A stretch of 28,083 nucleotides of DNA, taken from contig CALWKP010000051.1 in assembly GCA_944381295.1 (NCBI GenBank), forward strand, positions 1 through 28,083, in the 5' to 3' direction. Positions within the stretch are counted from its first letter, which is position 1. Each line of letters starts with the position of its first letter. Shown here piece by piece: positions 16,068 to 24,756 of this stretch. The stretch is from an uncultured Clostridia bacterium (GTDB lineage: Bacteria > Bacillota > Clostridia > Oscillospirales > Acutalibacteraceae). The notes under the pieces were generated by a model. It had not been told where the DNA came from and did not search any database. It worked only from the letters and a program-made list of their open reading frames with translations. The translations under genes were made by a program, and so were the position numbers.

Positions 16068-16976
16068 ATGAAGAAAAAATGGTCCCTTACCCGGAAACAG
16101 ACCATTTTTGTATGGTGTGCAATGATTCCCTGCTTGATTGCGATCCTATTATTTTCGATTTTCCCGATCATCCAGACTTTTTACGGAAGCTTGTTTAACT
16201 GGAATGCACTGACCGGTCAGATGACGTTTATCGGGATTGATAACTTTAAGAATGCGTTTTCCGATCAATTGGTGGGAAAATCGCTTTTCAACACAATTTA
16301 CCTGACTTTTTTTGCGGTACTTTTAAAGACAATATTGGCGTTTGCTGTGGCTCTGATGGTGAATGCCACGAAACGCGCTCAAGGATTTTACCGTGCAATT
16401 TATTTTCTTCCTACAATCTGTACCATGATCGCGACTGCATTCGTATTTCGGTTTTTACTCCAGCCAGAAGCCGGAACCATTAATGGATATCTGCAAATGC
16501 TCGGCATTTCGGGCCCTGGATGGCTCGAAGACCCAGTTTGGGCTATGCCGACCGTCATCCTTTACACGATCTGGAAAGATTTTGGGTATGTATTTTTGAT
16601 TTTCCTGGCAGGTATCCAGGGAATCTCTCCGGAGGTCGTGGAAGCTTCCGTCATCGACGGCGCTACCGGATTCCAGCGGGTACGCTACATTATCGTACCG
16701 CTCATGCACCCGATCACCATTTATAACGTGGTTACCCAGGTGATCGGCTCTCTCCAGATCTTCACATCGATCATCGGGTTGACCAACAACGCGGCAACAT
16801 CCACTGCTGGAGGACCGATGTATGCGACTACTACAACGGGTCTGTACATCTATCAGATGGCTTTCACAAATTATAAATTTGGCTATGCTTCGGCAATAGC
16901 AGTAATTCTTTTTGCGATCATCATGATTTTCACCTGCGTTCAGATGAAGTTCGCTGACAGGAAAGGGGAGTTTTGA
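16068..16976 (+). CDS. Carbohydrate ABC transporter permease, MalF/UgpA type
   Basis: The 302-residue protein has about six membrane segments, starting with QTIFVWCAMIPCLIAILLFS. The EAA loop that contacts the ATPase is at about residue 190: EVVEASVIDGATGFQRVRYI, ending in IVPLMHP. The ATG at 16068 is preferred over 16062 because it is 7-8 bases from GAGGAGGT. Together with the next permease it would form the membrane channel for the binding protein upstream. No ATPase gene follows, so a shared MsmK/UgpC-like ATPase encoded elsewhere is likely, as is common in this transporter family. Confidence 0.94.
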   Translation: MKKKWSLTRKQTIFVWCAMIPCLIAILLFSIFPIIQTFYGSLFNWNALTGQMTFIGIDNFKNAFSDQLVGKSLFNTIYLTFFAVLLKTILAFAVALMVNATKRAQGFYRAIYFLPTICTMIATAFVFRFLLQPEAGTINGYLQMLGISGPGWLEDPVWAMPTVILYTIWKDFGYVFLIFLAGIQGISPEVVEASVIDGATGFQRVRYIIVPLMHPITIYNVVTQVIGSLQIFTSIIGLTNNAATSTAGGPMYATTTTGLYIYQMAFTNYKFGYASAIAVILFAIIMIFTCVQMKFADRKGEF

Positions 16977-17815
16977 TGATGAAGAATTATAAAGTTTCCC
17001 GGAAAGTCGGACATTTTTTGAACCATTTCTTTTTGATCTTGGGCTGCATCATTACCGTATACCCGTTGGTATGGATGCTGTTTTCCTCGTTCAAACCGAC
17101 AAGTATGGTTATGAGTGTCCCTCCGGAATTTTTTCCGTCGCAGCCCACACTAGAAAACTATCAGACAATCTTTGCAGATAATATCGGCATCTATTTCTGG
17201 AACAGTACCTATATTTCAATCATCCGTACCATCATCCCGGTGTATACCAGTGCGCTTATGGGATATGTCTTTGCAAAATTCAATTTCCGCGGGAAAAACA
17301 TTATGTTTATGATTTTTATCGCTACCATGATGGTCCCGTGGATTGTCACAATTATCCCTTTGTATAATATGTTCAATGTGATTGGGATTCTTGATAAGCA
17401 TATCGCGCTGATCCTGCCGACAGTTGTTTCCGGATACGGAATCTATCTGGTACGTTCGTTCATGTTCCAGGTTCCGTCGTCGCTGATGGAATCGGCCAGG
17501 ATTGACGGCTGCGGTGAATTTATGATTTTCCATAAAATTGTGCTGCCGTTGGTTGCCCCTGCAATGGCGGCACTGGGGATTATCTTGTTCCTCCAGGCAT
17601 GGGATGACTATCTCTGGCCGTTCTTGGTGTTGACTTCGGAAGAAAAATATACGTTGACCATCGGACTTTCCAAATATGCATTCAAACAATATACAGTAGC
17701 CTATGGGCCAGTGCTTGCAGGCGCTGTGGTATCCATTCTTCCAGTTGTGATCGTCTACATTGTGCTGCAAAAGCATATCGTGGAAGGCATCAGCCTGGGA
17801 GGCGTGAAGGGATGA
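16976..17815 (+). CDS. Carbohydrate ABC transporter permease, MalG/UgpE type
   Basis: The 279-residue partner permease has about six membrane segments. The N-terminal part contains YPLVWMLFSSFKPTSMVMS, typical of the MalG side, and the EAA loop near residue 170 reads SLMESARIDGCGEFMIFHKI with VLPLVAPAM. The C-terminus FVLQKHIVEGISLGGVKG-like ending (VLQKHIVEGISLGGVKG) is nearly invariant in this family. Its ATG overlaps the TGA of the first permease (TGATG), so translation is coupled; 16973 TTG and 16979 ATG are alternative starts. AAGGGGAG upstream is the ribosome binding site. Confidence 0.94.
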   Translation: MMKNYKVSRKVGHFLNHFFLILGCIITVYPLVWMLFSSFKPTSMVMSVPPEFFPSQPTLENYQTIFADNIGIYFWNSTYISIIRTIIPVYTSALMGYVFAKFNFRGKNIMFMIFIATMMVPWIVTIIPLYNMFNVIGILDKHIALILPTVVSGYGIYLVRSFMFQVPSSLMESARIDGCGEFMIFHKIVLPLVAPAMAALGIILFLQAWDDYLWPFLVLTSEEKYTLTIGLSKYAFKQYTVAYGPVLAGAVVSILPVVIVYIVLQKHIVEGISLGGVKG

Positions 17816-17821
17816 AGAACC

Positions 17822-20239
17822 ATGTACAAACAGCTATCTAATGGCAACGCGACAGCCGCCGTGGACCTTGACCGCGGCGGCGTGGTTTCCTTGGTATTCC
17901 AAAATGATCCGGATCGAATGGATTGGCTGATCGGACCGGAACTTCTGGAGAAGTACGGATATCAGGAAGATTACGGAAAACAGTTGGGGAACAGTCGGAT
18001 TTTTTGGGATGGCCGTCTGTTTGAAACAGAACATATGGAGCCGGCACATAGTGAAGCAGGTGACGGCAGCGCAGTAATTGAGTATGACTGCGGAGGACTT
18101 TTGGTAAGCCACTTTTTCGCATTGGAACGGGATCGCTTACACTGGACAGTGCAGGTAACGAACCATTCCGGTCGGGAAGCGTGCCTGGAAGGTTTGGATC
18201 ACTGGATGCCAATACGGTATGTAATGCACGAAGACCGCGAACAAAACCTGCATGGAAGTTGTTCGTTCGTGCCCAGTATTTCGGGGGATTATTCCCATAT
18301 ATTGTGCCGGAAACGCAGTGGGGAAGGTCCCGACCTGCTGATCCTAAACCGTGGCAGGAAACTGCGTTCCACGGGATCGCTGTGTCGGTATAAAAACCTG
18401 TTTTTTGAAAAGAGTGCGCCGTCACTGAGCGGACTGGTGCTATTCACGGCTGTAAACGCCGCACAGCCGCCGCAGGACCCTGTCGTTGACTGGCAGTATC
18501 GGGAATTGTATCAGCCGATCTGCCTGAAAGATGGACAAAGTTTTTCAGACCAGTATGAATTTCTTCCGGTTCCGGCGTTTCAAGAGGATGCTGCATTGGA
18601 ACAGGAAGGGTATCCCGTGATTTCCTATCCGCCAGTAGCGTTGTGTGGGGAAGGTATCCCGGTATTTTTGAAAGGGCGCCGCGAACCGGAAAGTTTTCGG
18701 ATAGAGGTTGCCGGGGAAGAAAAGATTACTACCGTATTTGAAGGGAAACCCCGTCGGGAACAGGAAGGATGGCTGCTCGAATTACCGGTATCCGGACGTC
18801 CGGGAGAACGGCGTTTGTGTATCCGGTTTACCGATGAGACACAGGCATGGATTATTTTTCCTGTATACGCCAGTTTACGGGAAATGGTGCAGGCAATCTG
18901 CGGAGCAATTTATCAGGATGGATTTATCAGTGATCCGGAAGATCCGGAATATTGTGGGTATCGGTCTACTTCACCGCAGGGGGAATCCTGTGCAAAGGGG
19001 TCTGTGTTGCTTCTCATGAACCAGATGGGAACTCCGGATGTGGAGCAGATCCGGCAGGTAGAACAAAACGCCGTGTACTATTTGAAGCCCAAGTGGCTGG
19101 ATGAAGAATTCCGGGCCTTAAAGAAATATCCGGGCGGGTTTGCCAGGATTATCGATATGGACTACCTGACGCTGGAATTTTACCTGTTAGGATGTTGTAA
19201 GGACGAACAACTTGCGCTCAACAGCGCGGACGAATATCTGCATTGGGCATGGCGCACTTCGATGTATCGGATGACTATTACTCCGGATAAGTCGGCGCGA
19301 GAAGCTGTTGAGGTAGAGATGCCGAGCATGATTTCCTGGCTTCAGATGGAAATGATCGAAACGCTGGAAAAGAGGGGATTCCAAAAGGAAGCAGAAGAAC
19401 TGAAAGCAGCGTGGGAAAATCATATTCGGTTGCAGTGTGCACGGGCGCAGGATAAGAGTTACGTAGAGACGGAGCATTATTTTGACAATGCAGGGATGAG
19501 TGTTTACGCGGAAACGCTGTTCCGAAACGGAAATATCAAGGAAGCGCTTCCCGCAGCAGAATTGCTGTTGGCGAATGTAGCGGCAAGCACCGATTACCGT
19601 TGTTATGCGCCTGACCGGTGGTGGGAAGCGTTTGCGCCGATGTATCATAATCTATGGGCGGTGTTTTCGGCGAAAGCCTTATTGACCGCGTTTGAAAAGA
19701 CCGGAGAACTACGCTTTTTGGAACCCTCCTACCGTGCAATGATGCCGATGTTTTACAATTACGACTGGACGGCTGTGTCGTCGGTGAACCGGCTGAAGAA
19801 AGGCAGCGGTGCGTCCGCGTATTGTCTGACGAATCCGAACATGAACGAGCCAAAAGCATCGCGCAACCGATTTGGACAGTCCATTTTTAAGGATGACTTT
19901 TTTGGGCAGCTGGAGATTTCCGGAGATGATTGGGATTTGGGAGCAGATCTGTTGATTTATCTGTATACCTTTGGCAGAACTGCGTATGTGTATCAGGAAG
20001 ATGGACGATGGAAAGGAATCAACTGCCGGATCGAAGAATGTGCTGGTGGAGAGATCCAGATCAAATCGTATGCAGCATTTCCCATGGAGTATCATATTTT
20101 GCCATATCGTATGACTGTCTGCACGACAAGACCCGGGGAATTGATCAAACGCATCACCTTGAGAGATGGAGAATGTACAGAAATTGAGTGGGAACCTGGT
20201 ACCTCCCTGGGAGCAAAAGCAAACATTGTCCGGGATTAA
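17822..20239 (+). CDS. Large cytoplasmic glycosidase-like protein (possibly DUF5695)
   Basis: The 805-residue product has no signal peptide and lies 6 bases after the permease, so it probably acts on imported material. Residues 1 to about 370 look like beta-sandwich domains (NATAAVDLDRGGVVSLVFQN, YGKQLGNSRIFWDG). Residues about 370-690 are helical and rich in Trp, Tyr and acidic residues (GGFARIIDMDYLTLEFYLLG, DRWWEAFAPMYHNLWAVFSA, YNYDWTAVSSVNRLKKGSGA), as in alpha/alpha-barrel glycoside hydrolases or lyases. A further beta-rich tail follows. The overall plan resembles DUF5695-type proteins, a recalled and unverified match. Catalytic residues and substrate are not identifiable. The ribosome binding site (GAAGGGATGA) is modest. 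Confidence 0.65.
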   Translation: MYKQLSNGNATAAVDLDRGGVVSLVFQNDPDRMDWLIGPELLEKYGYQEDYGKQLGNSRIFWDGRLFETEHMEPAHSEAGDGSAVIEYDCGGLLVSHFFALERDRLHWTVQVTNHSGREACLEGLDHWMPIRYVMHEDREQNLHGSCSFVPSISGDYSHILCRKRSGEGPDLLILNRGRKLRSTGSLCRYKNLFFEKSAPSLSGLVLFTAVNAAQPPQDPVVDWQYRELYQPICLKDGQSFSDQYEFLPVPAFQEDAALEQEGYPVISYPPVALCGEGIPVFLKGRREPESFRIEVAGEEKITTVFEGKPRREQEGWLLELPVSGRPGERRLCIRFTDETQAWIIFPVYASLREMVQAICGAIYQDGFISDPEDPEYCGYRSTSPQGESCAKGSVLLLMNQMGTPDVEQIRQVEQNAVYYLKPKWLDEEFRALKKYPGGFARIIDMDYLTLEFYLLGCCKDEQLALNSADEYLHWAWRTSMYRMTITPDKSAREAVEVEMPSMISWLQMEMIETLEKRGFQKEAEELKAAWENHIRLQCARAQDKSYVETEHYFDNAGMSVYAETLFRNGNIKEALPAAELLLANVAASTDYRCYAPDRWWEAFAPMYHNLWAVFSAKALLTAFEKTGELRFLEPSYRAMMPMFYNYDWTAVSSVNRLKKGSGASAYCLTNPNMNEPKASRNRFGQSIFKDDFFGQLEISGDDWDLGADLLIYLYTFGRTAYVYQEDGRWKGINCRIEECAGGEIQIKSYAAFPMEYHILPYRMTVCTTRPGELIKRITLRDGECTEIEWEPGTSLGAKANIVRD

Positions 20240-20273
20240 AAAACCAAAATTAAAGGAGGAAATTTTCAGTATC

Positions 20274-21398
20274 ATGGAATTTAAGCCGGATTGGAACGCC
20301 GTACGCGAACGTTTCGAGAGATTTTGGAACAACGAAAACGAGGAACGGGCGCTGATTGCGGTGACTGCAAAAAGCGATCGATTTGACGAACGAGTATACC
20401 ATGAAACTTACAGCGTGGAACGCTTCCGTGACAGCGATACGGAATCGATCCGGCAGTGGTGGTGCGATGTGGAGGAGAATGTCCGCCGAAACGAATACAT
20501 TTTTTCCACTACGTATTTTGGCGGCGAAGCGCTGCCGATCGCGTTTACAAACTGGGGCGCCATGGCGATGTGCTCCTTTTACGGATGCGAACCGGTGTTC
20601 AACAAAAAGAGCGTGTGGTATCACGAAGTGATCGAGGATTGGGATACCTGGGAATGGAAACGTCGGGAAAATGAATATTACCAAGCGACGTTTGAGATCA
20701 CAAAGGCGTTTGCAGAAAACGGGAAAGGGCGCTACTTTGCGGGAATGCCGGAATTAGGCAGCGCAGGGGATCTGCTTTCGCTGATGCGGGGAATGGATAC
20801 CTTGTGTTTGGACCTGTATGATGACCCGGATGCGGTACATCGTGCGATTGCCTATCTGACGAAAGAGTTTTTGGATATCCAGGGAAAGTTGGAACCGATA
20901 CTGATGCCGGCGTCACAAGAAGGCGGAGTGCTTCCGTGGATGAGCCTGTGGATGCCGGACCGCGGAGGCAACCAGCTTGCGTGTGATTTTTCCTGGGTGA
21001 TCTCAAATGAAATGTTCCGGGAATTCTTTTTCGGGGAGCTGGAAGAAGAATCCCACTGGAACCATTACGCAACCTATCATCTGGATGGACCGCAGTGTAT
21101 GCGCAGCCATCTGGACAGCCTGCTGCAACTGCCGGGAATCCGGGCAATCGAGTGGACGCCGGGAATCGGGAGTCCTCTGGCAAGCACGCCGGAATATTTC
21201 CCGCGGTACCGGCAAATCCAGGAAGCTGGAAAACAGCTGGTCATCGTCGCGCAGCCCGAAGAAATCGACATCCTGACGAGAGAACTTTCCCCAAAAGGGT
21301 TGTTTATCAAGACGGAAGCAGATTCCGAAGAAGAAGCGCGTGAACTGTTAAAGATTGCGGAGAAAAATGCGGCCCAATGGCGCCGCGAGCACCGTTAA
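20274..21398 (+). CDS. Uroporphyrinogen decarboxylase (URO-D) fold protein, methyltransferase-like
   Basis: The 374-residue protein starts at the ATG 13 bases after AAAGGAGGA; the frame is open further upstream into the previous gene. The N-terminus DWNAVRERFERFWNNENEER, the FAGMPELGSAGDLLSLMRGM segment, YHLDGPQCMRSHLDSLLQLP and GIRAIEWTPGIGSPL resemble distant URO-D relatives, a superfamily that includes cobalamin-linked methyltransferases such as MtaA. No heme gene or corrinoid protein lies nearby, so true uroporphyrinogen decarboxylation is unlikely. Such proteins do occur in carbohydrate transport operons, but the reaction is not established. As the last gene of the operon it is followed by a terminator at 21460. 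Confidence 0.7.
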   Translation: MEFKPDWNAVRERFERFWNNENEERALIAVTAKSDRFDERVYHETYSVERFRDSDTESIRQWWCDVEENVRRNEYIFSTTYFGGEALPIAFTNWGAMAMCSFYGCEPVFNKKSVWYHEVIEDWDTWEWKRRENEYYQATFEITKAFAENGKGRYFAGMPELGSAGDLLSLMRGMDTLCLDLYDDPDAVHRAIAYLTKEFLDIQGKLEPILMPASQEGGVLPWMSLWMPDRGGNQLACDFSWVISNEMFREFFFGELEEESHWNHYATYHLDGPQCMRSHLDSLLQLPGIRAIEWTPGIGSPLASTPEYFPRYRQIQEAGKQLVIVAQPEEIDILTRELSPKGLFIKTEADSEEEARELLKIAEKNAAQWRREHR

Positions 21399-21459
21399 AA
21401 CAGAGAGAAAAAACAGAAAGGGTGGAGTGTAGAGATAGCAGTCTATCATAAATGATGGC

Positions 21460-21483
21460 AAAGCAGGAAATGTCCCGCTTTTT
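21460..21483 (+). terminator. Rho-independent terminator of the carbohydrate operon
   Basis: AAAGCAGGA (21460-21468) pairs with TCCCGCTTT (21473-21481), one A-C mismatch, loop AATG, with five T in a row (21479-21483). It lies 60 bases after the URO-D-like gene. A second, T-free stem CCCTCCG/CGGAGGG (21490-21519) follows. Confidence 0.65.
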
Positions 21484-21538
21484 CATACCCCCTCCGCAGA
21501 ATGGGACCTTGTCGGAGGGATCTCCTCCTGAAAAAGAA

Positions 21539-21586
21539 AAAGTCCTGAGCGCTATGGACATTTTTGCCCATAGCGCTCAGGACTTT
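21539..21586 (-). terminator. Long hairpin terminator of the dockerin-protein gene
   Basis: A perfect 19-base stem (21539-21557 with 21568-21586; core GTCCTGAGCGCTATGG) encloses a 10-base loop. Read on the - strand it is followed by TTTTTCTTTTT, so it terminates the gene that ends at 21714. On the + strand only TTTG follows, but the stem could still back up the terminator at 21460. The remaining bases between 21399 and 21713 show nothing else recognisable. Confidence 0.85.
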
Positions 21587-21713
21587 GTGGTATTATTGGG
21601 ATTTCTAGATCAAGAATTTGTTGTTTTCAAAAAATTAAGATGTTTCTTAAAATAGGAAAAGATCATCCCTTCTGCAAACACTGATATGCTCCCCAGAAAA
21701 GAATCTGTTTTGA

Positions 21714-23219
21714 TCAATCGCTTTCCTGCCGTGTATTTAACTGCTTTTTTAGAAAAAGTAAATCTTCTACACCAATATTGCCGTCTTGGGTCAAATCTGC
21801 TGCGAGGCGTTCATTATCGTCCAAATTATCATAGCCATTCAGAAAATCATAAAACAAATTGACGTCCGTAGTGGTTGCCGTACCGGTGCCATCCAAGTCT
21901 CCCAAAGCAATGACGGTAAGACTGTCAACTGCTTCATCGTCAAAATATAACTCGATGATTGCACCAGTACCAACATAACCGCTTGTCAGAACAGAACCAT
22001 TTGGCCGGATACCTTTCAAAGAATATCCATCTTCCAGAGTGAATCCCTTCTTAACTTCCGCGAAGGAAAGTCCTGCCGGAATGGTAATCGACTGCCGCAA
22101 AGGATCAATTGGGTAAATACTGTCCCAAGAATTATCGGGTTCCGGTTCCGGTTCCGGTTCCGGATCTGAACTTGTATCGGGGTCTTCATCTGAAATGACT
22201 TCAGATGAAACATCATCCAAATCATAAAAGTAATAGCTTCCATTAGATTCTACAACAGCAACGGTAGAGTTGTCCGAAGAGGCAAGACAGGTGAGTAGCC
22301 CATCAAACCGATAAAGCGTATAGCTGTCGGATCCCTCATAAGTGCGTGCAGTATCCTCTCCGTTGCGGCACAATAGAATCCCGTCTAGCGTCAGAGTCGC
22401 GCAGGTACCTTCTGCGTCCGTTTCCAGGAATTTCTGAAAAGAACCATCCTCTTGCCGCTCAAATACATCGCCGTTTTTATCAATCAACAGATTATTGTCG
22501 AGAAAACAACAGGGAGCCTGCGGGACATCACTTGCAATCAGCGGGAAGTCTTCAGAAAAATTACCTTCTAATCCTGTCGGAAGGTAACCAATCTGATCGT
22601 AAATGTTTGCATGAGCGGCATAGAGACCTCCGTCTGGAGCCAACAGTAAATACAAGAAATATTGACGTTGTGTTTCCAGTTCCCCAACGAAATCTCCAAA
22701 GGTTTGATAAACAGAAAGCAGAAACCTGTTGTGGTTACTGAGAAGATAAACATAAGAATCCGGGGAAACACAGAAATTATTAGGTCCTGCGCTGAAAACA
22801 TTGGGAATCACTGCGGAATATAACTGATAATCCAGCACGTTTTCTTCTGTCATAGTCAAAAGATGAAGGGAAGTATAGGTGGTATCACTGACTTCATCCA
22901 TATAAGGATCTGTTAAATAAATCTGATTTTCCGTCTGAAAGGAAGATGTATAACTGAAATCAAAGCAGATTGCTTCGGATGGAATTTCTCCGTTGGAGAT
23001 AGGAATCGCAAATGTACGAGTACCGTCTGTGCCAGTGACAAGATAAGCGTCGTTTGGAAAAGAAAACAAGGAAATAGATTTCAGTGCAGAAAAATCTTTT
23101 GGAATTGGCAACAGCGCAGAAGAATCACCCTGTGGAGCAGCAAAAGCTTGCCAAAGAGGGAAACATAATAGAGTGAGGGCTAACAAGAAAAAGGATGCTT
23201 TTCTTGTGATGGGTCCCAT
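21714..23219 (-). CDS. Secreted protein with Glu-Pro linker and dockerin-like domain
   Basis: The 501-residue product has a signal peptide (SFFLLALTLLCFPLWQAFA, cleavage near residue 27). Residues about 30-340 hold repeated short beta-type units (FAIPISNGEIPS, YVYLLSNHNRFLLSVYQ, GGLYAAHANIYDQIGYLP), suggestive of a beta-propeller. An acidic linker with PEPEPEPEP (about 350-361) leads to a small domain of the type often preceding dockerins (SITIPAGLSFAEVKKGF). From residue 440 come two calcium-loop repeats, GDLDGTGTATTTDVNLFYDF and ADLTQDGNIGVEDLLFLKKQ, as in type I dockerins. Known dockerins bind cohesins; no cohesin is in the window. AAAGGGG is the ribosome binding site. Function of the N-terminal part is unknown. 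Confidence 0.82.
   Translation of the reverse strand: MGPITRKASFFLLALTLLCFPLWQAFAAPQGDSSALLPIPKDFSALKSISLFSFPNDAYLVTGTDGTRTFAIPISNGEIPSEAICFDFSYTSSFQTENQIYLTDPYMDEVSDTTYTSLHLLTMTEENVLDYQLYSAVIPNVFSAGPNNFCVSPDSYVYLLSNHNRFLLSVYQTFGDFVGELETQRQYFLYLLLAPDGGLYAAHANIYDQIGYLPTGLEGNFSEDFPLIASDVPQAPCCFLDNNLLIDKNGDVFERQEDGSFQKFLETDAEGTCATLTLDGILLCRNGEDTARTYEGSDSYTLYRFDGLLTCLASSDNSTVAVVESNGSYYFYDLDDVSSEVISDEDPDTSSDPEPEPEPEPDNSWDSIYPIDPLRQSITIPAGLSFAEVKKGFTLEDGYSLKGIRPNGSVLTSGYVGTGAIIELYFDDEAVDSLTVIALGDLDGTGTATTTDVNLFYDFLNGYDNLDDNERLAADLTQDGNIGVEDLLFLKKQLNTRQESD
22138..22161. repeat. Tandem hexamer repeat encoding the Glu-Pro linker
   Basis: Four perfect copies of GGTTCC run from 22138 to 22161. On the - strand they encode the alternating Glu-Pro part of the linker in the dockerin protein. 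Perfect copies suggest recent slippage, and copy number may vary between strains without breaking the frame. Confidence 0.85.
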
Positions 23220-23248
23220 AAAAAACGCCCCTTTCTGCTAGAAAAAAA

Positions 23249-23279
23249 TGGAAATATTTTTTCCATTATTAGTATACCA
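23249..23279 (-). promoter_or_regulatory. Extended -10 promoter and leader hairpin of the dockerin-protein gene
   Basis: On the - strand TGGTATACT (23271-23279) fits an extended -10 element; no good -35 is seen. Between it and the ribosome binding site lies the inverted repeat ATGGAAA/TTTTCCAT (23249-23267), which could form a short AT-rich hairpin at the very start of the transcript. Confidence 0.5.
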
Positions 23280-23341
23280 AAAATGTAGAAAAAGAAAGGG
23301 AGTTGGTGACAGAGTTTCACATTTTAAGACGGGCTTTGCAA

Positions 23342-23449
23342 GGCGCGCGGCCCCAAACAAGCCGCGCCTTTGGCGCGGCTGTCCCCGGTTTTTTAGGAAA
23401 GAACCGGGGCTCCCGGAACATAAAGTTCCGGGTTTTGGGGCCGCGCGCC
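23342..23449. repeat. GC-rich palindromic element folding as a closed three-hairpin structure
   Basis: A perfect 16-base outer stem pairs 23342-23357 with 23434-23449 (core GGCGCGCGGCCCC). Inside are three hairpins in a row: AGCCGCGCC/GGCGCGGCT (23360-23380, loop TTT), CCCCGGTT/AACCGGGG (23383-23409, extendable to 12 pairs with a 3-base loop), and CCCGGAAC/GTTCCGGG (23412-23432, loop ATAAA). Almost every base of the 108 is paired and the unpaired joints are only a few bases. It has no T tract and lies in an AT-rich gap between the promoter of the dockerin gene and the terminator of nagA. It encodes no protein. It could be a dispersed palindromic repeat or a structured RNA; no target-site duplication is evident. 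The rest of the gap 23220-23579 holds the promoter and terminator listed separately. Confidence 0.85.
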
Positions 23450-23510
23450 GGAAACGGTAGGAAAGAGCGTTTGCTTTATTAAAAGATCTTGAGGGCAGAA
23501 AAGAAACTAC

Positions 23511-23559
23511 AAAACAAAAAGACTTTTTACTGGCAGATTAAGCCAATAAAAAGTCTTTT
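23511..23559 (-). terminator. Rho-independent terminator of nagA
   Basis: An 18-base arm (23517-23534) pairs with 23542-23559 with a single mismatch; the core is AAAAGACTTTTTA. Read on the - strand the second arm runs into TTTTTGTTTTG. It begins about 20 bases after the nagA stop. Confidence 0.85.
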
Positions 23560-23579
23560 CTGGATTCTTTAAAAAATTA

Positions 23580-24725
23580 TCAGGAAAGCTTATTGACCAA
23601 GATTTTCCCTTCCCTCATCACCAAGACTGGTTCCCAGGACGGAGTAACTGCGACAAAATCGGCAAGTTTTCCTGCTTCTAGGCTTCCGATATCATGCTCC
23701 CATCCAATCTTCCGCGCCGGATTTATGGTAGAGGCCCGGAGTACCTGTTCCAGTGGAAGTCCGTATTCCAGCAAGTTTTGAATTTCCTCAAGCAAATCTG
23801 TGGTGGAACCCGCAATCGTCCCGTCTGAAAGGCGTGCCTGTCCATCCGATACCGTAACCAATTGACCACCCAGGTCGTAATTACCGTCCGGATATCCCGC
23901 TGCGCGCATGGAATCGCTGACAATCACTGCGCGATGATCGCCTAAAAGTCGGAACGCACTGCGTAAAACCGCGGGGTGAATGTGGAATCCATCACAGATC
24001 AGTTCTGCGGATACGGAGGGGGTGTCCAGAACAGCGCCGACAACTCCGGGGGCGCGGTGGGAGAGCCCAGACATTGCGTTGAAAAGGTGGGTCGCGTGGG
24101 AAATACCGTGCTCAAAGGCTTCGAGGGCCTGATAGTAATCAGCATCGGTGTGGGCAATGGATACCGTGCAGAATGGTTTTACCTGCCGGATAAATTCAGC
24201 GCTCCCTGGCAGTTCGGGCGCAATGTCCACCAAACGGATGAGTTCCCCGGATGCACGATATAGGAGCGAAAACTCTGCGAAATCCGGGAAACGGATAAAT
24301 TCCTCTTTTTGGGCTCCTTTTCGGTTTCGGGAAATATAGGGACCTTCCAGATTGATTCCGCGAATCGCCGCACCAGTTACCTGGTCAACAGCCGTACGGA
24401 TCACTTCAAGACAATGTACTAAATCAGATTGTGCAAGGGTCATCGTGGTGGGGCAAAAGGAGGTGACGCCAAGTTCCGCAAGAGAACGGGAGATCGTCTG
24501 AAGGCTTTCCAGAGAAGCGTCACAGGTATCGGCTCCGGAACGGCCATGGATGTGGATATCAACTAGTCCCGGCAGAAGAAGAAGGCCGGAAAGGTCTATC
24601 ACATCAGTGCTTTGCAAGCCAGCAGAAATTTCTGCGATTCGCGGTCCACAGACGCGTACATCAACAGGATGCAAGTGAAAATCAGCGCAGCAGACGGATG
24701 CGTTTTTTAAAACCAAACCACTCAT
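23580..24725 (-). CDS. nagA: N-acetylglucosamine-6-phosphate deacetylase
   Basis: NagA hydrolyses GlcNAc-6-phosphate to glucosamine-6-phosphate and acetate in amino-sugar catabolism and cell-wall recycling. The 381-residue protein belongs to the amidohydrolase superfamily: LLLPGLVDIHIHGRSGADTC carries the HxH metal site, NLEGPYISRNRKGAQKEE the metal glutamate, and SIAHTDADYYQALEAFEHGI, THLFNAMSGLSHRAPGVVGA and LICDGFHIHP the remaining ligand and substrate histidines. VSDSMRAAG holds the catalytic aspartate. The start at 24725 follows AAAGGTGGGG; the longer frame to 24836 has no support. No nagB or GlcNAc transporter is adjacent, so substrate supply must come from elsewhere. Confidence 0.94.
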   Translation of the reverse strand: MSGLVLKNASVCCADFHLHPVDVRVCGPRIAEISAGLQSTDVIDLSGLLLLPGLVDIHIHGRSGADTCDASLESLQTISRSLAELGVTSFCPTTMTLAQSDLVHCLEVIRTAVDQVTGAAIRGINLEGPYISRNRKGAQKEEFIRFPDFAEFSLLYRASGELIRLVDIAPELPGSAEFIRQVKPFCTVSIAHTDADYYQALEAFEHGISHATHLFNAMSGLSHRAPGVVGAVLDTPSVSAELICDGFHIHPAVLRSAFRLLGDHRAVIVSDSMRAAGYPDGNYDLGGQLVTVSDGQARLSDGTIAGSTTDLLEEIQNLLEYGLPLEQVLRASTINPARKIGWEHDIGSLEAGKLADFVAVTPSWEPVLVMREGKILVNKLS

Positions 24726-24756
24726 GAAAGCCCCACCTTTTTTTGGAATCGATTTT

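Noticed and set aside
23248..23460. A 70-codon open frame across the palindromic element
   Set aside because: Its sequence is produced by the GC-rich inverted repeats, has no ribosome binding site and no protein-like pattern.
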